A DNA stretch of 64,000 nt from Photobacterium sp. JCM 19050 (GTDB taxonomy: Bacteria > Pseudomonadota > Gammaproteobacteria > Enterobacterales > Vibrionaceae): assembly GCA_001310455.1 (NCBI GenBank), contig BAXG01000006.1, positions 98,800 to 162,799 of the forward strand. Reading direction: 5' to 3'. The notes below the pieces were generated by a model. The model saw only the letters and a list, made by a program, of their open reading frames with translations, was not told where the DNA came from and made no database searches. Numbering within the stretch: the stretch's first letter is position 1; every line of letters begins with the position of its first letter. This document shows, piece after piece, positions 9,969 through 19,080 of the stretch. The position numbers were made by a program, and so were the translations under genes.

Positions 9969-11694
9969 TAACTCCGGCGGCGTTGTTTCAGAAACAGCGC
10001 ACCGGCGCTCAGGTTACTGCCGTCCAGCGTCAGCCTGCGGTTCACAAACAGCGGGAAGTTCTTACCGACACGCAGCGAAATTCGGTTGGCAAGCACTTCA
10101 TTACTCATCTCATTGCCGGCAAGAGAAATGGAAGAGAGGCCGATATTTCCGTCCAGGTGTTCAATCCAGTTGGAAAGGTAATCCGCCAGTGAGTCCATCA
10201 TGCCGAATGCAAGCTTCGGCGTGTGTCCTTCATCGCCATCTGTTCCCAACCGGAATGCCATCAGGCTCGCGAGCGTTTTCGTCAAATCGAGACCGCTGAT
10301 GTCCGAGTTATCGTCGAACGCAAAATCAATTCGGTGAGAATTTTTGCCCCGGTATTTCAACGCAGCTGCCAGTACGGTGTCAGCCAGTTGCTCCTTTGTC
10401 ATTGCCGGACGGGCAAGGCCGAGGATAAAGGCGGCCACTGCGTAAAGGGTGGTCAGGTTGTCGCGAAACCCGGTGAAACTGTACGCTGCCAGTGCGTCAT
10501 AGTCTTCTGGAAATTGCTGTCGGAATCGCGCAAGCAACTCTTCGTGTCCGCTCTGTTTCAACATCTCCACCACATCTGAGCCGGCTTCCGGCAGTGGACG
10601 GAGCATAAAAAAGCTTTCATTGTTGAGGGTACGGTCCAGTGTAACTAACTGACCCGGAGCCTGATTGCTGAAGTAGATCACTGCGGTATTTCGAAGAATG
10701 CCGGATTCTACGTTGCCGCCATGCAAAGCACAGATGGCCTGGCTTTCCCGGCTGGATGAATCGCCGGTATCGCTGAAATCGAACCGGATGGTTCCTTTTG
10801 CCCAGCTTGCCTGCAGGCCTCGTAAGGTTGCGGTTTCGTGGAGTGGTTCCCCAACGCAGTTAATGGCAGAGGGTTTTGCTGCAAACCGTGGGTTATCAAT
10901 CTGGCTCCAGCCATTTTCAATCCAGCTAAAGCCGGCTGAAGCGCGACAGTGGCGTAATAAATGTGGTCAGCACCACGCTGGCGAAGGAGCTCGGCAAAGA
11001 CGGAAATCTCCCGGTTCCACGCAAAGCAAACGTCATAGAGTGAGTCGCTCAGACCGGATTGGTTTTCTGAAGGTCGCAGGGTGAGCCGGGGCTTTTCGAT
11101 GCTGGAAAGGGCCAGAACGTGGCGGTTTTCAACGGCAAAGTGATTGTTCAGCCGGTTTGGGTTAGTGACAAGCACCTGATTGCGCACACCGGATTCGACC
11201 GGATTTTTGCCAAATATACAGGTGTGCCCGTTAATACTGAAAGCTGTCTGTCCACTTTCCAGAAACTCGCTTGCATGCTGCTGGATTCGGTCGAACGTTA
11301 ACGGTGAAGGGGTGTGTTGCTCACCATGGCAAACCGGACAACTAAGAGCCAATTCACCAAACTGTGGAGACTGGTTGTCGGAAAATGAAGCGTGGCAATG
11401 GCTGCAAAAAGGTAGCTGAAACAGCGCGTGCTTAATAGGTGATTTGCTGCCAAGCCGGCATTCAACAACGTCCATTTTTGCGCCAGTGAGCCAGCAGGAG
11501 AGCAGAAAGTCGCCGGAAATGGACGAAGCCAGCGCTTCGAGCTGGGTTTGGTTCCCTTCAGCTTCAAGGATAAACGTATTGTCTTTCCAGGCGACAGTGA
11601 CATCCAGTTCCGGGTAATCAAGGTAGCGGTTACATAAATGCGCGTAGAAAGGCACTTTGCGTGAGCAGGTAAAGGCGAAACGAATCAGCTTCAT
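9968..11694 (-). CDS. HypF-like hydrogenase accessory protein, function unknown (frameshifted)
   Basis: About 575 residues once the frame is repaired near 10880, where an AAAACCC run is broken; the joined reading there includes GEPLHETATLRGLQAS and ICALHGGNVESG. The layout echoes a shortened HypF: an N-terminal domain of roughly 80 residues, one CSHC plus CPVC zinc ribbon (about residues 97 and 119), and an end (LTLDGSNLSAGALFL) that recalls the end of the Kae1-like domain. The HypF catalytic motifs FDGTG and CGGVFQNR are missing, so it is probably a non-catalytic relative. It sits between hyaD (10-base gap) and hypF (overlap). A role in large-subunit maturation or CO/CN ligand handling is inference. 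Confidence 0.7.
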
Positions 11695-11704
11695 GGAATC
11701 TCAG

Positions 11705-12241
11705 TTATCCGCGTTTGTATGAGTCAGGAATCAGGCTGTTGATGTCGATATCCGCGACGCGCTCGCAGGTAATGTCGAGCGACTCCATGTGTTTGAGCAG
11801 GGCTTTTTCCATTACCGGGATGGAAGCCTGAATCTTTTCAGTAAGGCCGAGGTACATCGGCTCAATCACGGTAGGTACCATGCCAAGAATCCAGGTATCC
11901 GGCCGGTCACCTACCATTTCCATCATGATTAGGGTTTGAAGCATTTCCACTTCGTGGGCGCTGCCTTGCCAGTCAATTTCCGGTGGCGCATTATCAAAGT
12001 TGAAGTAATACACCTGTCCCGGCTCCGCGCCGGCAGCGTTAACCGTATCCACCACTATCAGGTGGTCATATTTCGAAAGGATTGGGGTCAGCCCCTGGGC
12101 GAGGGTTCCGCCATCGAGGGTGTCAATCTGGTGTTCAGGGTGGCTGAAACGGTAGTTTTCAGAGATGTAGTTGACAAAATGTACGCCGACTCCTTCGTCG
12201 GCGTACAGGACATTGCCAATACCCAGCAGCAATATCTTCAT
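11705..12241 (-). CDS. hyaD: HyaD-like hydrogenase maturation endopeptidase
   Basis: A 178-residue HycI/HybD-family protease that removes the C-terminal tail of the large subunit after nickel insertion. The start is the ATG at 12241, giving MKILLLGIGNVLYADEGVG; the conserved Asp/Glu of this motif and the Asp in VVDTVNA and His in SAHEVEM are the nickel-sensing residues of the family. The 22 residues that an upstream start would add lie in the hyaC 3' end and are rejected. It begins 4 bases after hyaC. Confidence 0.93.
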   Translation of the reverse strand: MKILLLGIGNVLYADEGVGVHFVNYISENYRFSHPEHQIDTLDGGTLAQGLTPILSKYDHLIVVDTVNAAGAEPGQVYYFNFDNAPPEIDWQGSAHEVEMLQTLIMMEMVGDRPDTWILGMVPTVIEPMYLGLTEKIQASIPVMEKALLKHMESLDITCERVADIDINSLIPDSYKRG

Positions 12242-12245
12242 GCAA

Positions 12246-12921
12246 TCAGTGGTCCTTGTGGACGGGCTTGTAGTCGTAACCGGACAGAATGGAATCCGCT
12301 GAACCATTTCGGAACCGGATACCTGTCCATACCACCATGTAAACGTGGATCACCACAAAGATGATAAACGCCCAGGTGACGTAGTGGTGCACAGGCGCAC
12401 ATTGGCAAGGCCACCCATCAGGTAGGTCAGGTAATCAGTGACAGGCCACAACATGGCAGCAAGGCCACCATGATAGACGTTGTCGTACAGCATCAGGCCG
12501 GTGACACACATAAAGATTGCAAGCGTAGATATACCCGCATAAACCATCAGTTGGAGTGGGCCGTACGCGCCGTGGTGAGGCGGTTTGCCCATCACAGGTA
12601 GGCCTTGATCTGTTGGATCCAGCTCTTGGTGCTGAGCGCATCACTGATGGAGCGGCGTTCCACATTGCTCCGGCTGAAAAAGAACAGGTACACGCGCGCC
12701 ATGGTGATGGCAACCAGGGCGAAACCAAACACTTCATGGGCAAAGCGGATCCAGCCATTTACCAGCACATTGGTGCTGTCCGGTGCAACCAGGAAAGGCC
12801 AGGCGATGTAAAACCCGGTTACCACCAGAGCGGTGATAGCCAGGGCACGCAGCCAGTGGCAAACCCGGATAACAACGGAAAAGACCCGCTCCCGTTTATA
12901 GAGAACATCTTCGGCACTCAT
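12246..12921 (-). CDS. hyaC: HyaC-like cytochrome b subunit of the uptake hydrogenase (two frameshifts)
   Basis: This diheme membrane subunit passes electrons from the small subunit to the quinone pool. It has four TM segments with candidate heme-ligand His residues in VCHWLRAL, FAHEVFGF, HHYVTW and VVIHVYM. Breaks occur near 12597 (one G lost; the repaired join reads KAYLWMGKPPHHG) and near 12395 (join to VHHYVTWAFIIFV). The repaired length is about 225 residues, normal for the family. The start is the second of two ATGs (12921), six bases from an AAGGAG site; the first is at 12924. The gene ends 4 bases before hyaD. Confidence 0.92.
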
Positions 12922-12931
12922 CATGGACTCC

Positions 12932-14634
12932 TTACAGTGCGCTTGGGTCGATTCGGAATTCACTCAGAGACTGGCCTTTGTAGTCCATCACGTGCACTGA
13001 ACACGCCATGCAAGGGTCGAAAGAGTGAATCACGCGCAGGATTTCCAACGGCTTGGTCGGGTCATCCAGCTTAAGGCCAACCAATGAGGCTTCATAAGGG
13101 CCGACCTTGCCATTGCCGTCGCGAGGGCCGGCGTTCCAGGTGGTCGGTACGACTGCCTGATAGTTTTCAACCAGACCGTGCTTGATGCGGATCCAGTGGC
13201 TCAGCAGGCCGCGGGGCGCTTCAATCATCGCAAAACCCTTGTACTCTTTTTCGGGGTTCAGGTTTGGAGCAATGTAGGTTGACGCATCTGACTGGATGTT
13301 CGCCAGCAGGGCATCGAATGTCCGGTTACCGTAACGGGCCTGAACCAGCGTATGCAGCATACGTGCGGCAGTCCGGCCAAGGGTGGTCAGCAGGGCTTCT
13401 TTCGGTAAACCAGTACGGGCGAGGAAGGCGTCGACGGTTTCCACCACTTCTGGTACACCGCGGCCATAGTTCACAAGTACAGCGGCGAGAGGGCCAACTT
13501 CAACCGGCTCTCCCGCATAACGTGGAGATTTCACCCATGAGTATTTGCCGTCACCGTCTACGGTAGGCAATTTACCAAATACGGTTTCACGCTCCACGAA
13601 CGGCGTGTGTTCCGGAATGGTTGTACCGTTCAGTGGGTGCTGGGGGTGAGGGGCGTTATACCAAGAGTGGGTAACGTCTTCTTCGATCTTGTACGGATCC
13701 ACTTCTTCCACATTGGCAAGATCGCCGTTACGGATGATTCCGCTGTGGAACAGGTATTGGTTCTGGCCGGTCAGCACGTCGTTGGTTGACATGAAGTTGT
13801 GCACATTTACGCCACCCAGTACAGAAGGCTCTTTACCGTAGGCATCAGCTGCCATGATGAGGTCAGCCTGATAAGCGCGTTCAATAAACTCAACCACGGT
13901 AGCACGGCGCTGCGCCCATTCCTGGAGGCGGGCCGGTTGATCATGTCACGGACGCAGGTGATGCCGCCAACAACCACTGACTGTGGATGCGGGTTTTTAC
14001 CGCCCCAGATTGCCATCATCTCAGCAACAATTCGCTGGATTTCCAGTGCCTTGAAGTAGTGCGACAGGCCAATCAGGTTCTGCTCAGGGGTGAAGCTGTA
14101 AGACTTGTTGCCCCAATAAGCATTCGCGAAGGGGCCCAGTTTGCCGGTATCAACAAACTTCTTCACTTTTTCCTGGATTGCACGAAGCTCGCCTTCACCG
14201 GCAGCCATCGGGGTATCGGAATACTTCATTGCAACCTGGGCGGCTTTGGCTGGATCCGCCTTCAGGGCAGAAACAACATCTATCCAGTCAAGGCCGTGCA
14301 GGATATAGAAGTGCACGATGTGGTCGTGCATGTGCAGGGCTTCCAGCATCATGGAACGCAGGTATTTGGCATTCATTGGTACCGCTGCCCCAATGGCATT
14401 TTCAACCGCCATGGTGCCGCACAGGTAGTGCGAAAAAGTACATACACCGCAGATACGCTGAACCAGCAGGCCAACGTCGAACGGGGTACGTCCTTTCAGG
14501 ATAATTTCAAGGCCACGGAACAGGGTGGAAGATGCCCACGCTTTCTCTACCACATTGTTTTCGTCGACTTCGACTTCAATGCGCAGGTGGCCCTCAATAC
14601 GGGTGATCGGGTCTATGACGACACGCTTGCTCAT
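12932..14634 (-). CDS. hyaB: [NiFe]-hydrogenase large subunit (frameshifted)
   Basis: The catalytic subunit, about 567 residues. The N-terminal motif RICGVCTFSH and the C-terminal DPCMACSVH supply the four Cys ligands of the Ni-Fe site. The 19 residues after that His (VMDYKGQ to the end) are the tail expected to be removed by HyaD. One frameshift near 13930: restoring a C (AACCGGCC to AACCCGGCC) gives DMINPARLQEWAQRR and joins the halves. The start codon follows the hyaA stop by two bases. A group 1 respiratory uptake enzyme, given the membrane-bound partners. Confidence 0.95.
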
Positions 14635-14636
14635 TA

Positions 14637-15781
14637 TTATTTTTCCTCGTCGTTATAAGAGCCGGCAAAGAAGCTGCCCACTGCGTGAATACCAATACCC
14701 ACAGCGGTCAGGCCAAGGGTAACTGAACCAATGGTGTCAGCGGTGGCATCCAGTCCGTGAAGAAGCTGGCGGCCGAGCGGCTTTTCGAAGTCCGCCATGT
14801 CATCCCAGAAATCCGGCTCAGAACAGCCAATGCAACCGTGACCGGCCAGAACAGGCCAACTTGTATGGTTGTTAAAACGTTCCTGAGGGCAGTTGTTGTA
14901 GGTGTACGGGCCTTTACAACCCATTTTGTACAGGCAGTAACCGTTAACAGCGCCTTCATCGCCGAACTGTTCAACAAATTCACCTGCATCGAAGTGGCCA
15001 CGGCGTTCGCAGTTGTCGTGTACACGGGCGCCGTATGCCCATTTAGGCCGGTTGAACATATCAAGGGCAGGGAGTTTGCCGAACATAATGAAGTACATGA
15101 GGGTGCCGACGATGTTGGAAGAGCTTGGCGGGCAGCCACCGAGGTTGACCACCGGACGGTCAATCACTGCGTGGACACCTTTGGCACCGGTTGGGTTGGG
15201 TTTAGCTGCCTGAACGCCACCGAATGAGGCACAGGTACCAACGGAAATAATTGCGGCAGCGCCCGCGGCGGCCTCGCGAACCATCTCAAGGCCAGTATGA
15301 GCCTTGCAGCCCAGCGTCAGGTAAGTACCGCCGTTTGCAGTGGGTACCGCACCTTCTACCGCCAGAAGATACTGGCCGTGATAGTCACGCATGGCAGCAT
15401 CCAGGTTTTCTTCCGCCTGCCAGCCTGCGGCTGCCATCAGGGTTTCCTGGTACTCGAGGGAGACGTGGTCGAAGATAAGGGTGCTCACATCCGGGGTAGA
15501 TGAACGGAGCAGAGATTCTGAGCAGCCGGTGCATTCGGCCATGTGCATCCAGATAAGCGGGACACGGTCGGCAAGTTCGGCAGCTTCGGCGACAAGGCTG
15601 CTGAATGGCATAGGTAATGCCAGTGCTGAAGTGAGGGTAGCGCTCCAGATGAGGAACTGTCGTCGCTGATGCCGTGATGTTCGAGGCGCGCCTGAAGGGT
15701 CTGTTCTTTACGGGGTTTTAACTGGCGCAGCTTTTCGAGCCTTGCCTTACCCAGCTCATAAAGAGCTGCATGTGTATCCAT
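14637..15781 (-). CDS. hyaA: [NiFe]-hydrogenase small subunit with Tat signal (frameshifted)
   Basis: The Fe-S electron-transfer subunit, about 381 residues. A single lost C near 15678 hides the twin-arginine signal; repaired, it reads ISRRQFLIWSATL after an n-region of roughly 39 residues, followed by a hydrophobic stretch ending near LVAEAAELA. The folded heterodimer would thus be exported by Tat. The proximal cluster motif is ECTGCSES, without the extra Cys (ECTCC) of oxygen-tolerant enzymes. Medial/distal ligands lie in CIGCSEP and neighbouring Cys residues. A C-terminal TM (IGSVTLGLTAVGIGIHAVG) anchors it. First gene of the operon. Confidence 0.95.
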
Positions 15782-15872
15782 GGGTCAACCTTGCATGTTG
15801 CTGATTTGTTAGAGTGTTTTTTGTGGAGAAGCAAACTGCGGCGCTAGTTTAGGAGGTCACATTCAGAAAAAT

Positions 15873-15888
15873 AGTGATGCGGATCACG
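15873..15888. promoter_or_regulatory. CRP/FNR-type dyad upstream of hyaA
   Basis: The bases AGTGATGCGGATCACG contain GTGA-N6-TCAC, the exact CRP core, and also TGAT-N4-ATCA, the FNR spacing with the outer T/A bases changed to G/C. It lies about 92 bases before the hyaA start. CRP fits the outer bases better; FNR would fit the physiology of a hydrogenase. Confidence 0.5.
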
Positions 15889-16101
15889 TTTAAGGTTTAA
15901 GTTGTCAGTTTAGTCATACAATTGTTTTGAAAATGGTTTGAGCTAATTCCAGAAATGGCGGTTATGTCTTAAAGGGAAAGAAAATGGGTTGTATTTGTTA
16001 ATGGAATGATTGGGCTTTTACTCATTCACCAAGCATTGAAGTTGCAGAGTGTTTCCGGGTTGATTGTACCCACCAATAGAAATATGAATATTTCATGACC
16101 A

Positions 16102-16117
16102 ACTTATCTAGACAAGT
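16102..16117. promoter_or_regulatory. Candidate PhnF operator (site 1)
   Basis: ACTTATCTAGACAAGT is a 16-bp inverted repeat with one mismatch and matches the perfect palindrome before phnF at 15 of 16 positions. It lies about 170 bases upstream of phnC. Confidence 0.55.
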
Positions 16118-16211
16118 CAGGGTGGTGGTTGGCTTGTAAGGCAGTAAGTGTTGAGCCGTCAGGAATCCGCACCATATCCACCAATTCACGTTGCTTGAAC
16201 GCGTTATCGTA

Positions 16212-16249
16212 CTGTCATTAATTGGTTATAAAAAAGTCACATTTAACAT
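16212..16249 (+). promoter_or_regulatory. Pho-box-like promoter of the phn operon
   Basis: CTGTCAT is followed at exact 11-base steps by TGGTTAT and AAGTCAC, the geometry of PhoB direct repeats (first repeat perfect, others 4 of 7). A -10-like TAACAT lies just downstream, about 37 bases before the phnC start. This fits induction by phosphate starvation. Confidence 0.55.
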
Positions 16250-16285
16250 TGAGCATGAGGGCATTCGAAGAACGAGGTGTGCCCC

Positions 16286-17119
16286 ATGGGTTCAATTATT
16301 GAAATTACTGATCTGAATAAAACCTTTGGCAATAAGAAGGCGCTTGATCAGGTTAACCTGACAATCAACCACAATGAGATGACTGCTTTGCTCGGTCCAT
16401 CCGGATCCGGGAAATCAACACTTCTCCGTCATCTCAGTGGATTAATTATCTCCGACAAAGACGCGTCAGGTGAAATTAAAGTGCTCGGCAAAACAGTTCA
16501 GCGAGCCGGCAAACCAGCCAAAGATGTACGCGCTTGCCGTTCCCAGGCCGGTTATATCTTCCAGCAGTTCAATTTGGTCAACCGCCTCAGTGTAATGACC
16601 AATGTTCTGATTGGCAGCCTGAGTGAGACGCCGTTCTGGCGCTCGATGACCGGCAATTTCACCAAAGATCAGAAAGCCCGGGCGATGTCTGCCCTGGATC
16701 GTGTCGGGATGGCAGAGTTTGCTTCCCAGCGCGTATCAAACCTCTCCGGCGGTCAACAGCAGCGTGTGGCGATTGCCCGTGCTCTGATGCAAAACGCCCG
16801 CATTATTTTTGCCGATGAGCCCATAGCTTCATTGGACCCCGAATCTTCACGCATCGTGATGGAACTTCTTCAGGACATTAACCAGAAAGAAGGGATTCCG
16901 GTTGTTGTGACACTTCACCAGGTTGAGCACGCACTTCGCTACTGCAAGCACATTGTCGCTTTACGAGATGGCAAGGTCTTCTTTGAAGGCCGCAGCAAAG
17001 GCGTGTCTGAAGCTGAAATAAACGCGCTTTACCGCGGAAAAGCAGCACCCAAAAAGGCAGAAATGCCGGCCGGGGAAACTGCTCCTGCATTTAATGAACC
17101 ACTAACACTTACTCATTGA
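16286..17119 (+). CDS. phnC: PhnC, phosphonate ABC transporter ATPase
   Basis: A 277-residue ATPase of the phosphonate importer PhnCDE. Walker A is GPSGSGKST, Q-loop FQQFN, signature LSGGQQQR, Walker B IIFADEP and the H-loop His in VTLHQVEHALRYC. I start it at ATG 16286, eight bases after GAGG, rather than at the GTG at 16277. The C-terminal 35 residues, rich in Ala, Lys and Pro, extend past the core domain. First gene of the phn operon, with phnD 24 bases downstream. Confidence 0.95.
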   Translation: MGSIIEITDLNKTFGNKKALDQVNLTINHNEMTALLGPSGSGKSTLLRHLSGLIISDKDASGEIKVLGKTVQRAGKPAKDVRACRSQAGYIFQQFNLVNRLSVMTNVLIGSLSETPFWRSMTGNFTKDQKARAMSALDRVGMAEFASQRVSNLSGGQQQRVAIARALMQNARIIFADEPIASLDPESSRIVMELLQDINQKEGIPVVVTLHQVEHALRYCKHIVALRDGKVFFEGRSKGVSEAEINALYRGKAAPKKAEMPAGETAPAFNEPLTLTH

Positions 17120-17143
17120 TAAATCGGATAAAGGAATCTGAAC

Positions 17144-18142
17144 ATGTTACGCACGTTAAGGAAGATCTCTTGCGGTCTGGCAATGATGGCCAGTGCAGTC
17201 AGCATGAACGTCATGGCCGATGAGAAGCCCCTGGAAACGCTGAACTTCGGGATCATTTCAACGGAATCCCAGCAAAACCTGAGAGTTGCCTGGGACCCGT
17301 TCCTGAAAGATATGAGTGACAAACTGGGTGTGAAGGTAAAAGCATTTTTTGCCCCTGACTATGCCGGCATCATTCAGGGTATGCGTTTCGACAAAGTAGA
17401 CATCGCTTGGTTTGGTAACAAATCAGCAATGGAAGCGGTTGATCGTGCTGGTGGTGAAATCTTCGCGCAGACTGTAGACGTAGAAGGTAATCCGGGTTAC
17501 TGGTCACTGCTGATCACCCAGAAAGACAGCCCGCTGAACAGCGTCGAAGACATGGTAGCCAAGCGTGGTGACCTGACGTTCGGTAACGGCGATCCAAACT
17601 CCACTTCCGGCTTCCTGGTGCCTTCTTACTATGTATTTGCAAAGAACAGCATCAAGCCAACGGAATTCAAGCGCACCCTGAACTCCAGCCACGAGGTAAA
17701 CCTGTTTGCCGTGGCTAACGGCCAGGTGGATGTTGCAACCAACAACACTGAAAGCCTGCGTCGTTTTGAGCGCAACAACCCGGAAAAAGCGGCAAACATC
17801 AAAGTTATCTGGAAGTCCCCGCTGATTCCTGCTGACCCAATTGTTTGGCGTAAAAACCTGCCTGAAGAGAACAAAACTGCAGTTTACGATTTCTTCATGA
17901 ACTACGGTACAACCGGTGATGCAAAAGAGGTTGCCATCCTGAAGGAACTGGACTGGGCACCGTTTAAAGCATCAAGCGACCTGCAACTTCTGCCTATCCG
18001 TCAGTTGGCACTGTTCAAGAAGATGAACGCGCTGTCAGGTGAAGAAAAGCTTTCTGCTGACCAAACCAAAGAGCTGGGCAACATCAAAACCAAGCTGGCT
18101 GCGCTGAACCGTCAGATGGCAGCTATCGACGCAATGGAATAA
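17144..18142 (+). CDS. phnD: PhnD, phosphonate-binding periplasmic protein
   Basis: A 332-residue binding protein with a Sec signal peptide (about 25 residues, cleavage near VMA-DEKP). The mature start ETLNFGIISTESQQNLRVAW and the GDPNSTSGFLVPSYY motif are typical of PhnD, whose pocket holds the phosphonate group. It is expected to be the most abundant of the transporter proteins, and a stable hairpin follows it. Intact, good ribosome binding site (AAGGA). Confidence 0.95.
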   Translation: MLRTLRKISCGLAMMASAVSMNVMADEKPLETLNFGIISTESQQNLRVAWDPFLKDMSDKLGVKVKAFFAPDYAGIIQGMRFDKVDIAWFGNKSAMEAVDRAGGEIFAQTVDVEGNPGYWSLLITQKDSPLNSVEDMVAKRGDLTFGNGDPNSTSGFLVPSYYVFAKNSIKPTEFKRTLNSSHEVNLFAVANGQVDVATNNTESLRRFERNNPEKAANIKVIWKSPLIPADPIVWRKNLPEENKTAVYDFFMNYGTTGDAKEVAILKELDWAPFKASSDLQLLPIRQLALFKKMNALSGEEKLSADQTKELGNIKTKLAALNRQMAAIDAME

Positions 18143-18151
18143 TAACCATGA

Positions 18152-18176
18152 CGGGGAGGGCGTAGCGCCTTCCCCG
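18152..18176 (+). other. Intercistronic hairpin between phnD and phnE
   Basis: GGGGAGGGCG pairs with CGCCTTCCCC (one G-U) around a three-base TAG loop. No T run follows, so it is more likely an mRNA-stabilising or attenuating element that raises phnD over phnE than a full terminator. Confidence 0.6.
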
Positions 18177-18204
18177 CAGTTCTTTTGGGCAGGAATACCC
18201 GAAC

Positions 18205-19014
18205 ATGCAAATGAATGCGAATCCAAATCAAAACGCACTTACCGTTCCGGAAACGTCCATGTGGGCAAACGGACGGAAACTCCTGATGACCTTGTTTGTC
18301 GGGTTGGTTCTGGCCTGGGCCTGGCACGGAGCAGAAATGCGTCCGATGCAGCTCATCGAAGATTCTGGAAATATGGCCGAACTGGCCTCCGATTTTTTCC
18401 CGCCGGATTTCACCGGCTGGCAGCTTTACATAGAAGAGACGCTGATCACTATCCAGATCGCTATCTGGGGAACCGTGCTTTCCATCCTGTTCTCCATCCC
18501 GTTAGGTCTGTTGTGTGCCGACAACCTGGTGCCTTGGTGGGTTTACCAACCTATGCGACGCCTGATGGACGCTGCGCGTGCTATCAATGAAATGGTCTTT
18601 GCCATGTTGTTCGTTGTCGCGGTGGGGCTGGGTCCTTTTGCCGGGGTACTGGCGCTGTTTGTCCATACAACCGGCGTTTTGGCAAAGCTGTTTTCAGAGG
18701 CAGTGGAAGCCATTGAGATAGGTCCTGTGGAAGGGGTGCGGGCAACGGGCGCAAACAAGCTGGAAGAAGTGCTTTACGGTGTGTTGCCCCAGGTCTTGCC
18801 GCTGTGGATTTCTTTCGCTCTCTACCGGTTTGAATCCAACGTACGTTCGGCAACTGTGGTTGGCATGGTTGGTGCGGGTGGCATCGGGGTATTGCTGTGG
18901 GAAGCGATTCGTGGTTTCCAGTTCCAGCAGACAGCCGCAATCATGCTGATTGTCATCGTGACGGTAAGTCTTATCGACTTCGCCTCTCAGCATATTCGTA
19001 AAGCGTTCATCTAA
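18205..19014 (+). CDS. phnE: PhnE, phosphonate ABC transporter permease
   Basis: A 269-residue inner-membrane permease with an N-terminal TM near residues 28-44 and a binding-protein-dependent transport domain (TM segments near 80-100, 130-160, 215-240 and 240-260). The EAA-like loop is at [20 protein letters not shown]. Only one phnE copy is present; some organisms carry two. Start at ATG 18205, although the ribosome binding site is not strong. Confidence 0.93.
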   Translation: MQMNANPNQNALTVPETSMWANGRKLLMTLFVGLVLAWAWHGAEMRPMQLIEDSGNMAELASDFFPPDFTGWQLYIEETLITIQIAIWGTVLSILFSIPLGLLCADNLVPWWVYQPMRRLMDAARAINEMVFAMLFVVAVGLGPFAGVLALFVHTTGVLAKLFSEAVEAIEIGPVEGVRATGANKLEEVLYGVLPQVLPLWISFALYRFESNVRSATVVGMVGAGGIGVLLWEAIRGFQFQQTAAIMLIVIVTVSLIDFASQHIRKAFI

Positions 19015-19023
19015 AAAATTTAG

Positions 19024-19047
19024 CGGTACTTGTCTAGACAAGTACCG
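19024..19047. promoter_or_regulatory. Candidate PhnF operator (site 2), perfect 24-bp palindrome
   Basis: The region is a perfect inverted repeat centred on CTAG, core ACTTGTCTAGACAAGT, lying 33 bases before the phnF start and just after the phnE stop. Dyads of this kind are expected for GntR/HutC-type dimers. The same core occurs upstream of phnC. Confidence 0.65.
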
Positions 19048-19080
19048 AAAGGAAAACGGACAGCGAATAAGGAACAAGCC

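Larger units (their letters stand above)
15782..16285. other. Divergent control region between hyaA and phnC
   Basis: About 500 bases between two divergent operons, with no credible ORF. It holds a CRP/FNR-type dyad near hyaA, a PhnF-type palindrome in the middle and a Pho-box-like repeat next to phnC, each listed separately. Confidence 0.7.
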
